Shown here: piece after piece, positions 37,413 to 49,889 of the stretch
Position numbering within the stretch: position 1 is the first letter of the stretch
Layout: each line of letters begins with the position of its first letter
Assembly (NCBI GenBank): GCA_036365515.1
Contig: CM070875.1
Span: 6,731,001-6,795,000, forward strand
DNA length: 64,000 nucleotides
DNA from: Torymus aiolomorphi
Lineage: Eukaryota > Arthropoda > Insecta > Hymenoptera > Torymidae
Direction of reading: 5' to 3'
The notes under the pieces: model-generated
Seen by the model: only the letters and a program-made list of their open reading frames with translations
Databases searched by the model: none
Told to the model about the DNA's origin: nothing
Translations under genes and position numbers: made by a program

Positions 37413-38562
37413 CATTCGATATCTCGAAAACCATTTCACCTATTTTCGTCGGACAAAGCTTATTCTCTTGGTCCCGAAAAAATACTCGGTTTTAATTTTT
37501 TATCGATTTTCTTTTTTTTTTATAACCAAAAATCTTTAAACTATCTACGCTTTCTGTTTTTAATTTTCAAGTTATCTTTAGTATGTCATGGAAAATGTTC
37601 TTATAATTCATAAATTAATTTTTCAAAAAATATTTGATTATCGACTCAAAATTTTATTTACTTATTACGCTTATTGAAGATAATATTTGGTATAAATTTC
37701 AAGAGATTATCTTCATTTGTTTTTGAGAAAAAAATTATTTAAAAAAAAACGCATTTTCACTGACACACGATGACAAGAATAAAAACCAATTAATCGTCCT
37801 GAAATTTGGTATAGAGGATATAGATTTTTTATATCTTCAAACTGTTCATTGCGCAAAACATCGAACTGTCACGACCAAAGATATTTGAGGTTGAAAATTT
37901 TTTTTAAATATTTTCGAATAGCGTTTTTCAGACAATATTTGATAGATAGAGAAACTTTTGTATAATACAATTAATTATTGTCATATAAAAAATTAAAAAG
38001 AGGAATAAATACATTAGTTTGAGGAAGCTAAGTGCCAATGTATATTGGGAGCGGTTTTTTATTAGTGATGATGGTCGAATTAGTGTAAGGATCTTTTTAT
38101 TTAGTTAAAATTAAAAACATGGTTTTCTCAATATAAAAATATTCATCTTGAATTTTATACTTTCACTTTGCCTTTTTATATGTTTAACATTGTTAAACAC
38201 AGAAAACAGATATTTTCATAATTATGTTATTGTTTATCTATATCTTAGTGGCAATTTTACTTATTGAACAAAATCACAACATGAAAAAAGCTTATTTAAA
38301 TGAAATTGAACTTGATTAATCTTTATCATTGTAGTGACATTCTGATAATATAGAATTGAATGAACCTTTAAATTTGTTAAAGCATGAAACTATGGAATGG
38401 AATGAATCACTAGAACTAAATTCAAAAGATAAAGACAAATCATATATTAAAATAACAAATACTTCTTCATACATACATTTTTTAGTCAATAAAACTATAA
38501 CATAGCTTGATGAAAAACATCATAATGTTTAAATGAATTCAAAATAAGTGCATTAAGGTTGT

Positions 38563-39066
38563 ATTGGCCGTAAGGTCATTTAAAAATTTAAGACAAATAT
38601 TTTGGTCGTATAATTCATCGAAAACACTAATATTCTACAGTACTAAGAGTAAAAAAATATGTAAAATGTTTTTTAGAACTATGAAGAAAACTTTACATCG
38701 GTTTTAGAACATTGTATTGCTCATTTCTTTCACTTTTTAGTATGACTGTACGCCTTATTACCTAGCTCGCAAAAGCAATTCATTTCAATTGCAATCGATT
38801 ACAAAGGTTTTCTTTTACGTATACACAAATTTACAAGAACTAAACACTATTTTTTCAACTTAATTTTTTCAATAACTACGACGAGTCTAGCCATATTCAG
38901 AGAATCTCCATAAGAACCCACGTTAATTTTAAACTACAATATCTCGAAAACTATCTCGCAAATCATATTCAAATTTGGCAGAGACGTTTATAATGATATT
39001 ATTGACCTACTGACGAAACTTTATTAATCTGACATTATTTTTTACATATAACCCATACAACCTTAA
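38563..39066. mobile_element. TTAA-flanked element, about 500 bp
   Basis: Begins TTAAGGTTGTATTGGCC and ends CCCATACAACCTTAA, giving TTAA duplications and short AAGGTTGTAT terminal repeats. Non-coding. Fits a piggyBac-type non-autonomous element nested in the larger TTA-flanked element. Confidence 0.55.
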
Positions 39067-39305
39067 CATTTCTCTTGTAAATAAAAAAGAAACCGTTCAT
39101 TAATTATACAGCTTCTTTTGTAACTTAAAAAAAAAAATCAGCGCGCGAAGCGCGCGTGTCGAAACTGTAGTTGTATAGAAGTTCGATCTGTTCGTCTTCA
39201 ACCACGGGTTGTGAATTTACAAGATGACCGACAACGATTTTTTTACACATTGCCCAAAGCCCAAAGATCAAAGCGCAAAACCCACTATATGTGGGCAGTC
39301 TCTTA

Positions 39306-40754
39306 TAAAAGTAGGTACCTAATCAGTATACATCATATTGCATGTTTTCTTATTGGCATTTGGCAATTTAAAAAGCCGGTTACCGACTATGTAGATCCCT
39401 GTTTTACAAATTTCCATTTTAAGCTCTTTTATTTGGGTAATCCAAGTTTACAACCTATTATGTTATTAACAATAGTAGCTACCACAATACTAAAACTAAA
39501 CAATTTCCTTTATTTTTATTTAGAAAGTGAAAACTTCACATCTACGTCATTAAACGTTTTTAAAACGCGAGTTTTTAATAGAACTCACCAACAATATTAT
39601 CAAATACATTTTCTTCCTTGCCAAAGTCAATTTTATATTATATTTATATTAAAAAATTTTATATAATACATTTATTTATTGTAATAACACACAATTTAAT
39701 TACCATACATCGGTACGACTACCCAACAAACTTTCTTCATTCCCCGCCAGATGACTGAGCTTATCAACAAACTGAGAAAGAGGAACGTGTGACACTCCAC
39801 ACACACACACACACTCGTGAGTCGTGGGTGTTTATTTACGTATGTACGCAGCGTGCTGAGCACTGCAGCACACGGGGCGTGCGCGTCCAGCTCCAGGTTC
39901 AGCTAGCTCGAAAAGTTTGCGTGTGTGCCTGTCGTCGAACACCCCGTAGTCGTCATCGCGCGCGTTTTTCGGTCGAACGAGTGCAATATTAAAGCGCAAT
40001 GATTGTCAGTGCAGTGTTGAGTACGAAGTGCGAGGAAGTGTGTCTGGCTATCGTCTGCTCGCCGAGGATTTGACGGGTGCTGACAAGTGCAGCTCCAGGG
40101 CGAGCTTGTAATCGTCGCCGCCGCCACCACCTCGGGGCTTCGGTGAGTACATAGTTTCAAGTCGTTACCCTGCTTTGTAAGCTACCTACGTGGTTTTTCC
40201 GTGACTAAATTAGACGAGGGGTTGATAACGGAGTGACGAGTTACGGAAAGGAAGTCTCGAAGGTTCGCGTCTACTTTGTTTATACACGTAGCGAGCGAGA
40301 GACCTAACCTATCCGCCAGCGGTACACCTGCGCGCGTCGCTTCCCGTAATTTCACGCATTTATTCCTATATATAATTTGATAGATTCCCTATCACGGACC
40401 GAGCTCCCTGTATAAGAGACTTTTAATGGCAAACTCGCGCGACGACATCGCTGATGGCAAGATCGCTCGCATAATAACAGCGTCTATTTTTAGCCTCGGG
40501 TGAGCATGACTAACGATCGTGTCATTGTGCGGCGGGAGTATACGTATAGCGCGGAGAGCGAGATTCTCCGGAGATCTAGCCGCTGTGACCTTGGCTGGAT
40601 ATACATCATTGTGTATATGTATATATACGCAGCGGTGGCGGCGGAGGACAGGTATCGCAGGTGTAATTTTTTGCGCGCACACCGCGACTAGAAAACAAGA
40701 CGCGCGTGTTATGGAACCGGTTTATGGGCGCGCAAATCACCGCCTACAGCAAGA
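39306..40754 (+). other. Spacer with GC-rich, possible untranslated first exon
   Basis: From about 39790 the sequence changes to GC-rich DNA with a good donor CTTCG|GTGAGTAC at 40141-40142. No conserved protein is readable upstream of the donor. It may be a 5' UTR exon of a gene whose coding part lies beyond the window. Speculative. Confidence 0.3.
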
Positions 40755-40848
40755 CCTTCGATAGCTCAGTTGGTAGAGCGGTGGACTGTAGTTGGTTGGA
40801 AAAAAGTCAGAAATCCATAGGTCGCTGGTTCAAATCCGGCTCGAAGGA
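40755..40848 (+). tRNA. tRNA-Tyr (anticodon GTA) with 21-nt intron
   Basis: The 5' half CCTTCGATAGCTCAGTTGG... runs to G37 at 40791. A 21-nt intron (40792-40812) follows at the canonical position after base 37, and the 3' half starts at 40813. Acceptor stem CCTTCGA/TCGAAGG, anticodon loop CTGTAGA (GTA), T-loop TTCAAAT and discriminator A are all intact; mature length 73 nt. The A box (TAGCTCAGTTGG) and B box (GGTTCAAATCC) are intragenic. A T-run directly downstream serves as Pol III terminator. Confidence 0.97.
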
Positions 40849-40849
40849 A

Positions 40850-40857
40850 TTTTTTTT
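40850..40857 (+). terminator. Pol III terminator of tRNA-Tyr
   Basis: A run of eight T residues begins two bases after the mature 3' end. Confidence 0.9.
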
Positions 40858-41368
40858 ACTTTTGCAGTCTCGTTCGGTAAATTAGTGCGAGTCGGTTGGC
40901 CTGTGCTTTTTGGCGGATAGTGGTTTTTATTGTGTTTTGTTTAAATGAAGATTCGTGAGAACAAAGTGAGTATTGATGATATTGCTACGTTCTTCTGTAT
41001 TATTTTCGTTGGATTTGGGTAAATAATAGTGACTATTTGTTTTATTATATGATATCGTAATTTTTATTAAAACAATTAAATAAATTTTATAAACTTATTT
41101 ATTTTGCTCTTTTTCTCTGAGAATAGTTTGAAAAAAAAATATTAAAAATAATTAGGTGCTCTTTTATACATTCTTAACAATACTTAATTGTAGAAAAACA
41201 TGTATAATTAAGACGTGATATTAAGGCTGTTGTATTGTAACGAGGATCAACTATAAATTGATCGTTACTATATAATCACAGTATATTTTCAATACCTAAC
41301 GTGTACTCGTGCAGTTTATCGTATATTGTTGATCCCATTATCAATCATCTTTTATCAACTGTGATGAG

Positions 41369-41503
<135 letters not shown>

Positions 41504-41819
41504 GTATTTTAGATAAGTTTTCTCAATTAGTTCTATAGTATAAAGGCTGTCGCCGAGACGTTGTTCCTCGAAAGTGGAAACTTGACTTATAAGATCAATC
41601 GATTATTCCTCACCAAAATTACATAATGAGAGACAAATCCAATTTTACTTGTAAATTAGTAATTCCAAGATGGTTCATCGACCTATGCTGAAGCGGATGT
41701 AGCAGTTTGAAGGTCGCGGGAGAGTATTACATTATTCGTACGCATTCAATACTTTATGATTATGATAACAACGCTATTAAATTAATAAATTAATTATTTA
41801 GTTTATTTTATTATTATTC

Positions 41820-42045
41820 ATGTGTCTGAAGTTTACACCATTGGTCGGCAACGAAATAATTTTTTGTAATTAATTAAAGCTACTTGAACAATGCAAATTA
41901 TATTAAAATCCTTATTCAAAAGTTTGTTTATGCTATAACACATTAAATACACATGGACAATTTTATAAATTAAATTATAATTGTGAAGTAAAAACGAGTT
42001 TTTTTAATTTTCGTTGCACTCCAACGTTGCAAACTTCAGACCCAT
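41820..42045. mobile_element. GGGTCTGAAG-family MITE, copy 2
   Basis: The ends ATGTGTCTGAAGTTTACACC and ...CAACGTTGCAAACTTCAGACCCAT are inverted copies. The interior matches the copies at 17694, 44793 and 58323. Confidence 0.82.
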
Positions 42046-42419
42046 TATTGTTCACGATATTACATAAAACATGATTACATTTATTTACATAAATGATTGA
42101 CTGTTATTTAGGTTGTTTTATACAATTTGAATAGAGTGCTATTTCTCTTTTCTGAAACAAAATTAAATTACATTTAACAATTCATGTTTACATTACTCAA
42201 AAACTGCAAAAGACAATAAATTGTGCTCAATGGGCTCTTAGGCTCAATGAAAGGTATGTCAATTTGCCTAAAAATGAAATACGATGGGATGTTGCGATAA
42301 CAAAGCAGTTCGTAAAAGTGAAAGTAGAAAAGACAGCTAACATTTTGCCTGCAATAAAGGTAAAATTGGCTTTAGGTTAAAGTTCGCAAGAATGATCTAT
42401 GAATGCGGATATTTATCTC

Positions 42420-43551
42420 CAGTGGCGGATCCAGGGGGGGGCGACGGGGGCGATCGCCCCCCCCTCTCTGCAAAACTCAAAGATAAAAATATTCCGAGGA
42501 AGGTACAGAATTGATTTTGTACTTTAAGGTAATGTGTACTTACCGACAAATTTTAGAATGTATATTTCTTTTGCAAATAATAATAGAATTACTAACAAAA
42601 AAAATTGAGTATAGTATTTACATATACGGAGCGCCTGAAAGAGCTGTTTTTCCAAAAATTTACTCAGAATTTATTTAATTAAATAAAAGCCGCAATGCCG
42701 ATAAGTAGGGATCTGTATACTTCGAATTTTGTCAGTTTTAAAAAGTGTTTATCTCATGGAAATGCTGATAGAATCGCACAAAAAAATGTGAGCATAGTAT
42801 TTACATACACGGAGCGCCTGAAAGAATTGTTTTTCCAAATAAACGTTCGAATGTTTATTAACGGGGTGGCATAGTCCTACCGTTACCGACCGAGCAATTA
42901 ACACAGTTTCAAGCTTATTAAAAATAAAATACGTAGAATCACAAAAATCAAGAGAACACCCTTCTGTGGTTTTGAACGTTCTATCACCCAGTAAAAATTT
43001 GAAGTCGAAATATCAAATGGTTTTTGCAAAAACTTTGAACGAAACCGAATTTTGTTTTGTTCAAAGTTTTTGCAAAAACCACTTGATATTTCGACTTCAA
43101 ACTTTTACTGGATGATAGAATGTTCAAAACCGCAGAAGGGTGTTCTCTTGATTTTTTGTGATTCTACGTATTTTATTTTTAATAAACTTGAAACTGTGCC
43201 AATTGCTCAGTCGGTAATGATACGGCTATAGCACCCCCTTAATTAAATAATGAAATTGGGTTGATTTTGAGGTTCACATCGCCTTAAGTAATAAAATACA
43301 GTTTAACAATCGCATCAAGCGTAGAATATTGTAATATTATTATACGGGTGATTCTTATATTTTGAAAAATACTCTCTATCTATTTCAGTATTAAGTTCAA
43401 TTCGAAATCAACTTCCAAAATACAAAGTTATATACTTGTATAGACTTTGCAACAAACTTTGCCCACTACCCGTACCTTTTTTTTTTTTTAGAAATTTTAT
43501 TAGCTATTCACCAATCGCCCCCCCCATTTCCCAGTGCTGAATCCGCCACTG
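42420..43551. mobile_element. hAT-like 1.13-kb non-autonomous element with 8-bp duplication
   Basis: CAGTGGCGGATCCAGGGGGG... at the left and ...GCTGAATCCGCCACTG at the right form terminal inverted repeats. The 8-bp TTTATCTC is duplicated exactly on both sides (42412-42419, 43552-43559). The interior holds a direct repeat of about 50 bp (CGGAGCGCCTGAAAGA at about 42637 and 42820) and a nested TTAA-flanked foldback. No transposase frame. Confidence 0.85.
42862..43238. mobile_element. TTAA-flanked foldback nested in the hAT-like element
   Basis: Flanked by TTAA at 42858-42861 and 43239-43242. The arms (CGGGGTGGCATAGTCCTACC... / ...GGCTATAGCACCCCC) pair almost completely over about 170 bp each, around a short centre. 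A partial relative lies at about 53140-53252. Confidence 0.8.
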
Positions 43552-43559
43552 TTTATCTC

Positions 43560-44792
43560 AACAAGTATTCTTGTATAAGCAGTGAAAAGTTATCAGATCT
43601 GAGTCGAAGGTCTCTTTACAAAAAAGAGCAGCAAGCATAAAAAGTAAGGCTGTACATAGCCAATAGTAAAGGCTCTCTTATAATAAGATTACATTATACA
43701 TTTGAAATAAAAACTTGCCCTTGTTCCTTCTCGTGTGGAAACCTCGCGCGGAAGCTTTCAAAAAGTAAGTACCTGTACTGTTTACTATGTGCCCACTAAA
43801 TATTTCAAGCGAAGCAGAACGAAAGTAGGAGGCAGTCGCCGCAACTTTGCTCTCTCTATACTCCTACGTCGAAACGATCCATCCCAGCCCGCCGGCACAA
43901 TTACCTTTGTACACAAAACTCCAAACACCGCGACCTTTTCGTCTCTCACCCTCGCATCGCTCCCGCGTATAGTACTCATATTCATTAATTTCTAAGGCTA
44001 CTTTCCCCGGTCTATCCCTTCCTAAAAGGAGACGCCGACGGTGGTACAGACTATTACAGTTATACACTACAAACAGGCCGTCGTTCTTTGATCGCGACAT
44101 CCTCAGCGACGGCGGCGAGTAAACTCGATCAGTTATTCAACGCCCGCGTTTTCCAATTGCACGGTAAAATCCCGGGGCAAACAATGGCAGACGGCAGTGG
44201 CAACCGAACAAAGGTCTCTTGCAAAATCAAAGGCGATACAAAAGAGGGACGAGCGACAGAGAGGGGGACAGAGAGAGGGGGGAAAGGAGGCAGAAAAAAA
44301 GAACGGGTGCGCGGAACCGCCGCGCGTGCTACTCGCTGCTCTCTTTCGCTCTATTTCGCCTCGACGTTCCTGCCTGGCTGCCTTTTTTAACAGAAGATTC
44401 CCGTCAAGCGAGGGAGACAGAGATGCGCTGTCTCTGTCTCTTTTCGATTTTCCGACGCGTCCTCGAGCACTTTTTTGACTTCGCTCCTCTCCTCTATATT
44501 CCACCCTTTGTCGTCTTTCTCTAGGGTCTGGATTTTTCACGCGGTCTTATTTTTTTCCGCTTGGGGAGGCGTATTTTTTTTTTTTTTTTTCGTTTGTTTG
44601 GCGCTTATCTCTTTAACCGGTGATCCCCCTTTGGTTACTCGCTTTATCGACAACGGTATCAAAGCGATATTATTAACTGATTATTTTTTATGAAATTCTA
44701 GGTAGAAACACACGGTGATTTACTTTTTATAATTCTATAGGGAGTATAATTAAACTTTTTTGAGAAATCTTGTTGTTCGTTGAAAATTAGTA
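43560..44792. other. Spacer without recognisable gene
   Basis: GC-rich at 43.73-44.5 kb with several overlapping open frames on both strands. None shows a domain, and their composition follows local base composition. Confidence 0.45.
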
Positions 44793-45012
44793 ATGGGTCT
44801 GAAGTTTGCATCGTTGGAATGCAACGAAATCATTTTTTAAGATTGATTAAAGTTATTAAACAATGGACATTTTATCTAAACCTTCGTTTTAAAGTTACTT
44901 TATACTATAAAACACTAAATCTACACGCAAAATATTAACTACTATAAACTTGAAGTAAAATGAATTATTTTTTTTATTTCGTTGGACTCCAACGTTGCAA
45001 ACTTCAGACCTA
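44793..45012. mobile_element. GGGTCTGAAG-family MITE, copy 3
   Basis: Ends ATGGGTCTGAAGTTTGCATC and ...CAACGTTGCAAACTTCAGACCTAT, with family-typical interior ACAATGGACATTTTATCTAA and AACTTGAAGTAAAATGAA. Confidence 0.87.
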
Positions 45013-45802
45013 TGATTAGTAAATGAAAAACTTGGTTTCAAAGCTTATTTATTATTAATAGTTAACAATGCTGAGAGTTTCCCAAGTAATTTCAGCGAAA
45101 GTCGTATTGCGGAAATTGTATATACGTTGTGATACATATGTAGACACAAAAAATTAAGCATAACACGATGCTAAAATATTATTATTAATTAGAAACTTTT
45201 TAATTATGTTTTTAACTGTTACTTCAGGATATCATAATGTTTCCTTCAAAATTTTATAAATAATCTACTATGCACTCTCCTCTGAGATTTTGATGGAATC
45301 TGTAGATTCCTGCTGTACCGGCACCAGTTTTCAATTCTCCTTTCTTTAACATTACTTTAATTCTAATGATATTCGCTACTTTATTATTGTTAAAATTTAA
45401 GTAACATAGGCGTATTTATATACACGTTTATTATACTTTTTATTATTTAAAAAAATTTGTCTCAACTATTCCTTATCGAAACGATTGTAATTACCGGAAA
45501 GCCATCAATCCCATCAATAAAACCGTATATAAATATATAGGCAAGAAGAAACTCTATTTACAGACCTTTCTATACTGCACACACTCCCGAATCGATAAAA
45601 CAATTTTTCTTGATGCCCTGGTGGAAAGTACGTGGTTTCGCCATTGTTTTTGATGGCGAAAGAAGGACATTTAACCATTGATTCTGAGTTGATAACTAGG
45701 CAACTGTAGACTTTATTAATAGATTGTTTTAGAGGTTTTGTCAACATATTCAAAGTCATTAACCTATATTTACAACAAGAACTATCACTTCTGATAATCA
45801 AG

Positions 45803-45973
45803 GTACACCCGATGGACATTGATTCTAGCAATGTATGTCCCGTTAGTGGCATTCACACATAACCTTTTGAATGTTCATATCATTTTCGAGGTATGTTAAC
45901 GATTTAAATATTATGTGTGACAGTCACTAACGGGGTATGCATTGTCAGAATCAATGCGGCCCATCGGGTATAC
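45803..45973. mobile_element. Foldback MITE, about 171 bp
   Basis: Left arm GTACACCCGATGGACATTGA...CCCGTTAGTG...CACACATAA, right arm its near-complement TTATGTGTGA...CACTAACGGGG...CCATCGGGTATAC. The arms are about 60 bp each. Confidence 0.85.
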
Positions 45974-46239
45974 AAGTGATTTATATTGCTTAAATTTGTG
46001 AAATGGATAAAAGATTGTTCGTTAATAATGTCGCACTTTTTGTGAGAATTTCTTCTTGAGTGATCATTTATTTTTTCAGATACAAATAAAGTAGTTGACT
46101 TTGTTGCTGCAAATGGAGCAAAAGTACCGCATGTTTAATAATTGTACGTGTAACAATTGTAACAATTGCACGTAAAATAAAAATATTTTACATGATCTTC
46201 AGTAAAATTCACTTATTAAAATTATGCACGTGATGTTTT

Positions 46240-46306
46240 CGATGCCCGTCCCCCCGACCAGCAGCACTCGCTGCGCTCGTGCCGCAAATGTCGGGGGCGG
46301 GCATCG
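46240..46306. repeat. GC-rich hairpin
   Basis: CGATGCCCGTCCCCCCGAC (46240-46258) pairs with GTCGGGGGCGGGCATCG (46290-46306). It stands out from AT-rich surroundings and may be part of a fragmentary repeat. Confidence 0.65.
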
Positions 46307-46524
46307 AACTCAATGCTCTCGAGCCCGTCGGGTGCGTTATCATTGTCAGTGGCAAACGTACTTTCCACCGGACATCAAGAAAAATAGTATACGGTACACG
46401 AGACGAAACTTCACGCAGTGGCGGAACTTCAACTTTCGTCACTTGTACCGTAATATACTATTCAACTGCATCGAAAAAAAAAGAAAGCGCCATCACGACG
46501 GCGTAGATGTACGTTCCTTCTATA

Positions 46525-46780
46525 CACTGAAAAAAAAAAGTACAGGAAAAAGTACTAAACGTTCAATAAAAATTACCATCTTGTGCAGGGAATGCGACCA
46601 CAGACTGTAAAAACCCAAAAAATTACCATACTTTATAAGAAATTTTACCAGAAATATGGGAAAATTTACTATACTCTATTGTAAAATTTACTGTAAAGTA
46701 TGGTAATTTTTCGGGTCTTTACAGTCTGTGGTAGCTTTGCGAGACAGTATAGTAATTTTTCCAAAACTTTTCTCTCAGTG
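46525..46780. mobile_element. TA-flanked MITE with CACTGA termini
   Basis: Imperfect terminal repeats CACTGAAAAAAAAAAGTAC and ...AAACTTTTCTCTCAGTG between TA dinucleotides (46523-46524, 46781-46782). Inside, ACCACAGACTGTAAAAACCC pairs with GGGTCTTTACAGTCTGTGGT around complementary AATTTACTATACT words. Similar architecture to the element at 10990-11350. Confidence 0.75.
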
Positions 46781-46782
46781 TA

Positions 46783-47981
46783 TATATCTGCACCCGGGTA
46801 TCTAAAAATTGCATTGACGCAACACGCAAACGCTCTCTATACAAAAAACTATCGACTCCCGCCTATCATTCACCTCTAATCGCTCATCACACTCTTCCAC
46901 AAAGCTCCTTTCCAACTCTCTCTCTCTCTCCCTCCCTCTTGCTCTCTTTTCACTCACACATGCGATCGTCAAAAATCGCCACATTCAATCGAAAAATACC
47001 CTTCCTCTATTTCCCTATTTTTCCGCGCGTCCTCCTCTCTCTATCTGCATACGAGCATTTCTGTGTCAAATCACCGCGCTCTAAAAAACACGAAAGCCGG
47101 GGGGGGGATCTGGCGGAATTGAAACCCGCAGGCATATATGATGGGCCCAAGCGCGCGCTAAACGGGACAAATAGCCGCGGTAGGTATATATAGGTGTGCG
47201 AGAGGGTCGGCCGTGATGGTGTGAGAGCTCGGGAGGGGGCGTATTACGCGCTCGGCCGCTCGCTATGCGGAAAATGTAATCGAGCGTTTCGGCCGCCCGT
47301 TTATTCCGCTCTTTTTGCCGCGCTCGCTTTTGCCCCTTGCGCACGCGTTAACTGCTCGCATACGCGTGTATATATATACTACTATTTTACACTAGCTTTT
47401 TTTTTACCTACCTATGTGTTTACGCGCGTGTGTGTGCGCGCGCGAATTACTCGCAGCGGAGGAGGAATTGTTTCACGACGCGCAAAAACTAGCGCACACG
47501 CGGATGGTTTGAAATTCAAATGCTGCGCGCGCGCGCGCCTGGCTTATGTATATAATAGTTGCATGCAGTGGCGGCGTTTTCTCGCTCTTTATCGCGCTTA
47601 TGCGTGTGTGCGTTGCTCGAGGGATGAGTATTATATAGCGTGTGTGTATACGTGGAGGGTCTACTATGTACTCTTCTCGCGTGTATTGTCGCGCGCGTTT
47701 TCTATTCTTACGGGTTTTTGCGTCGTTAGCTTTGCGCGTGGCGCCGGCTCTCGAGATTTTCTCTCTCTCTCTTTCTCATTCTCGGAGCGGTGTGGGTTTT
47801 ACCACGCGACTGAGGGAGCTTAGTTTCGGTTCGTTGTTGATGATTACGGGCGCGACGACGGTTTCCGGTGGCACTGCAGGAAAGACGGGATGGGCTTTTA
47901 CGCTTTTCTTTTAGAGAGTTAGGTGCTCTGCAGTTATGAAGAAACGTTTCAAATGGTTGAAATGATTAAAGACTGTGCAGA
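46783..47981. other. GC-rich spacer without supported gene
   Basis: Contains pyrimidine-rich and CG-rich tracts and a 209-codon open frame (47194-47823). That frame is Arg/Cys/Tyr-rich with no domain and is open because local GC content is high. No RNA gene is seen. Confidence 0.45.
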
Positions 47982-48234
<253 letters not shown>

Positions 48235-49306
48235 AATGGTTTTTATGTAAAAGTTTATATGTTTATACGGCGATATATAAAAATGTATAGAAATTTGTTC
48301 GACATTGCTTATGAATATTATTTTCTAAGTATTTAGATAGTTGATTATAATTATGTAAATGTGACTACAAAATTTAGGATTTATAATTAAAAATGCTTTG
48401 GCAGATGAAAGCATAACTGTTACTATCCATAACGATGCTAATGAATTCTTGGTAAATGTTACAAATGTAAATAAGTAAAACAGAATGAAAAGCGCTTCCG
48501 GAAGATGAAATGCTGAATAAATTAAATTAATTATTCGAGAGTCGATGCGCAAATGGAAATCATCAATATTTCACGTATGTGTAAAGTAAAATCAGAACTT
48601 GCATTAAATTATGGATGTAGTACTGGTATAAATTGTACTCACAGTACTTATTATTTTTTCAAAATACAATGACATCATTGTTTAAGCTCTCGAGCGTGTA
48701 TTTTTTCCGCACATAAGTAACAAAGTACTAACAAAATTTCTAGCTGCAAAATCATATTTTTGTATCTATACTAGAATTAAGAAAGAGTAGCATGTAAGAG
48801 TAGCGATAAAAAGAGTAGTAGTCACAAATTGGAATAAGCCTTATTTGTAACAGTTCCACTTTTTCTGCGATGCGCAAACTTCTTTTTAATTTCTAGAGAA
48901 ATCCTTGTCACTTTTGTTTTATCGATTTTTCACTCCAAAAATATAGAGAAGTACGATTAAGTGCTCGAAACAGTGGTGGTAACAAATTGTTGAAAAGATT
49001 AAAGTGACAACTCACTTCTTCCATCTTGAATTGATATTGGGAGTTTTCCGAGAATAACAATTCAAATCAAATTAAAACTCAATACAACAAAGTGTTAGAA
49101 TATCGATTCTATCTGGTTTACGTTAATCTTCCATTTCGACTATTCTGTTCGTCGTTGCTTCGCAACGCAGGTTGGAAGAGATCTGGGACAGGGAGGTCCA
49201 GGGTACGAAATAACTTTGACTAAACGTGTCTCAAATTAAGGAGTCTTTATTAATACGTCCTGCCCGTGTCCCTTTCGCGACTCGTCTGACCCCGCATTCA
49301 CGGGGG

Positions 49307-49889
49307 TAAAATTTATACTATTTTGTCAAATCAAATTGCACCAAGTTCGTAAAACTCGCACTAAATGATTTGTGTATCGTGAATAACTCCTGTCCATTAA
49401 AGTCCGTAAGACCAAGGCCAATCGGATATTCACAATCCAAAATAATACAATAATTTATTTATTTGAACCTGAATTTTAATAATATTCTCAACTTTGAAAT
49501 CTAAATTTTTCTAAGAAAAATAAAATTTATACTATTTTGTCAAATCAAATTGCACCAAGTTCGTAAAACTCGCACTAAATGATTTGTGTATCGTGAATAA
49601 CTCCTGTCCATTAAAGTCCATAAGACCAAGGCCAATCGGATATTCACAATCCAAAATAATACAATAATTTATTTATTTGAACCTGAATTTTAATAATATT
49701 CTCAACTTTGAAATCTAAATTTTTCTAAGAAAAATAAAATTTATACTATTTTGTCAAATCAAATTGCACCAAGTTCGTAAAACTCGCACTAAATGATTTG
49801 TGTATCGTGAATAACTCCTGTCCATTAAAGTCCGTAAGACCAAGGCCAATCGGATATTCACAATCCAAAATAATACAATAATTTATTTG
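49307..49889. repeat. 214-bp tandem repeat, about 2.7 units
   Basis: Units start TAAAATTTATACTATTTTGT at 49307, 49521 and 49735. They are nearly identical (for example GTCCGTAAG versus GTCCATAAG), indicating recent amplification or a satellite fragment. The left end abuts a GC-rich sequence (49190-49306). Confidence 0.93.

Larger units (their letters stand above)
36146..39302. mobile_element. 3.16-kb element with about 100-bp terminal inverted repeats and TTA target duplication
   Basis: The ends GAGACTGTCCACATAGTGGG... and its complement ...GGGCAGTCTC pair over about 100 bases at roughly 90% identity, including GGGCAATGTGTAAAAAAATC. TTA flanks both ends (36143-36145, 39303-39305), as expected of PIF/Harbinger-type insertion. 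I found no transposase frame. The interior is AT-rich and hosts a 30-bp tandem repeat, two foldbacks, a (GT)n tract and a TTAA-flanked element, so it is an old nest or a non-autonomous derivative. Confidence 0.72.

Noticed and set aside
39211..39666. 151-codon frame
   Set aside because: It begins inside the terminal inverted repeat of the 3.16-kb element and shows no domain.
44133..44540. 135-codon Arg-rich minus-strand frame and overlapping plus frames
   Set aside because: Several mutually overlapping frames in purine-rich DNA; none has a domain or splice context.
47194..47823. 209-codon frame, Arg/Cys/Tyr/Ala-rich
   Set aside because: High local GC and CG-rich simple sequence keep it open; no domain or homologue that I recognise.
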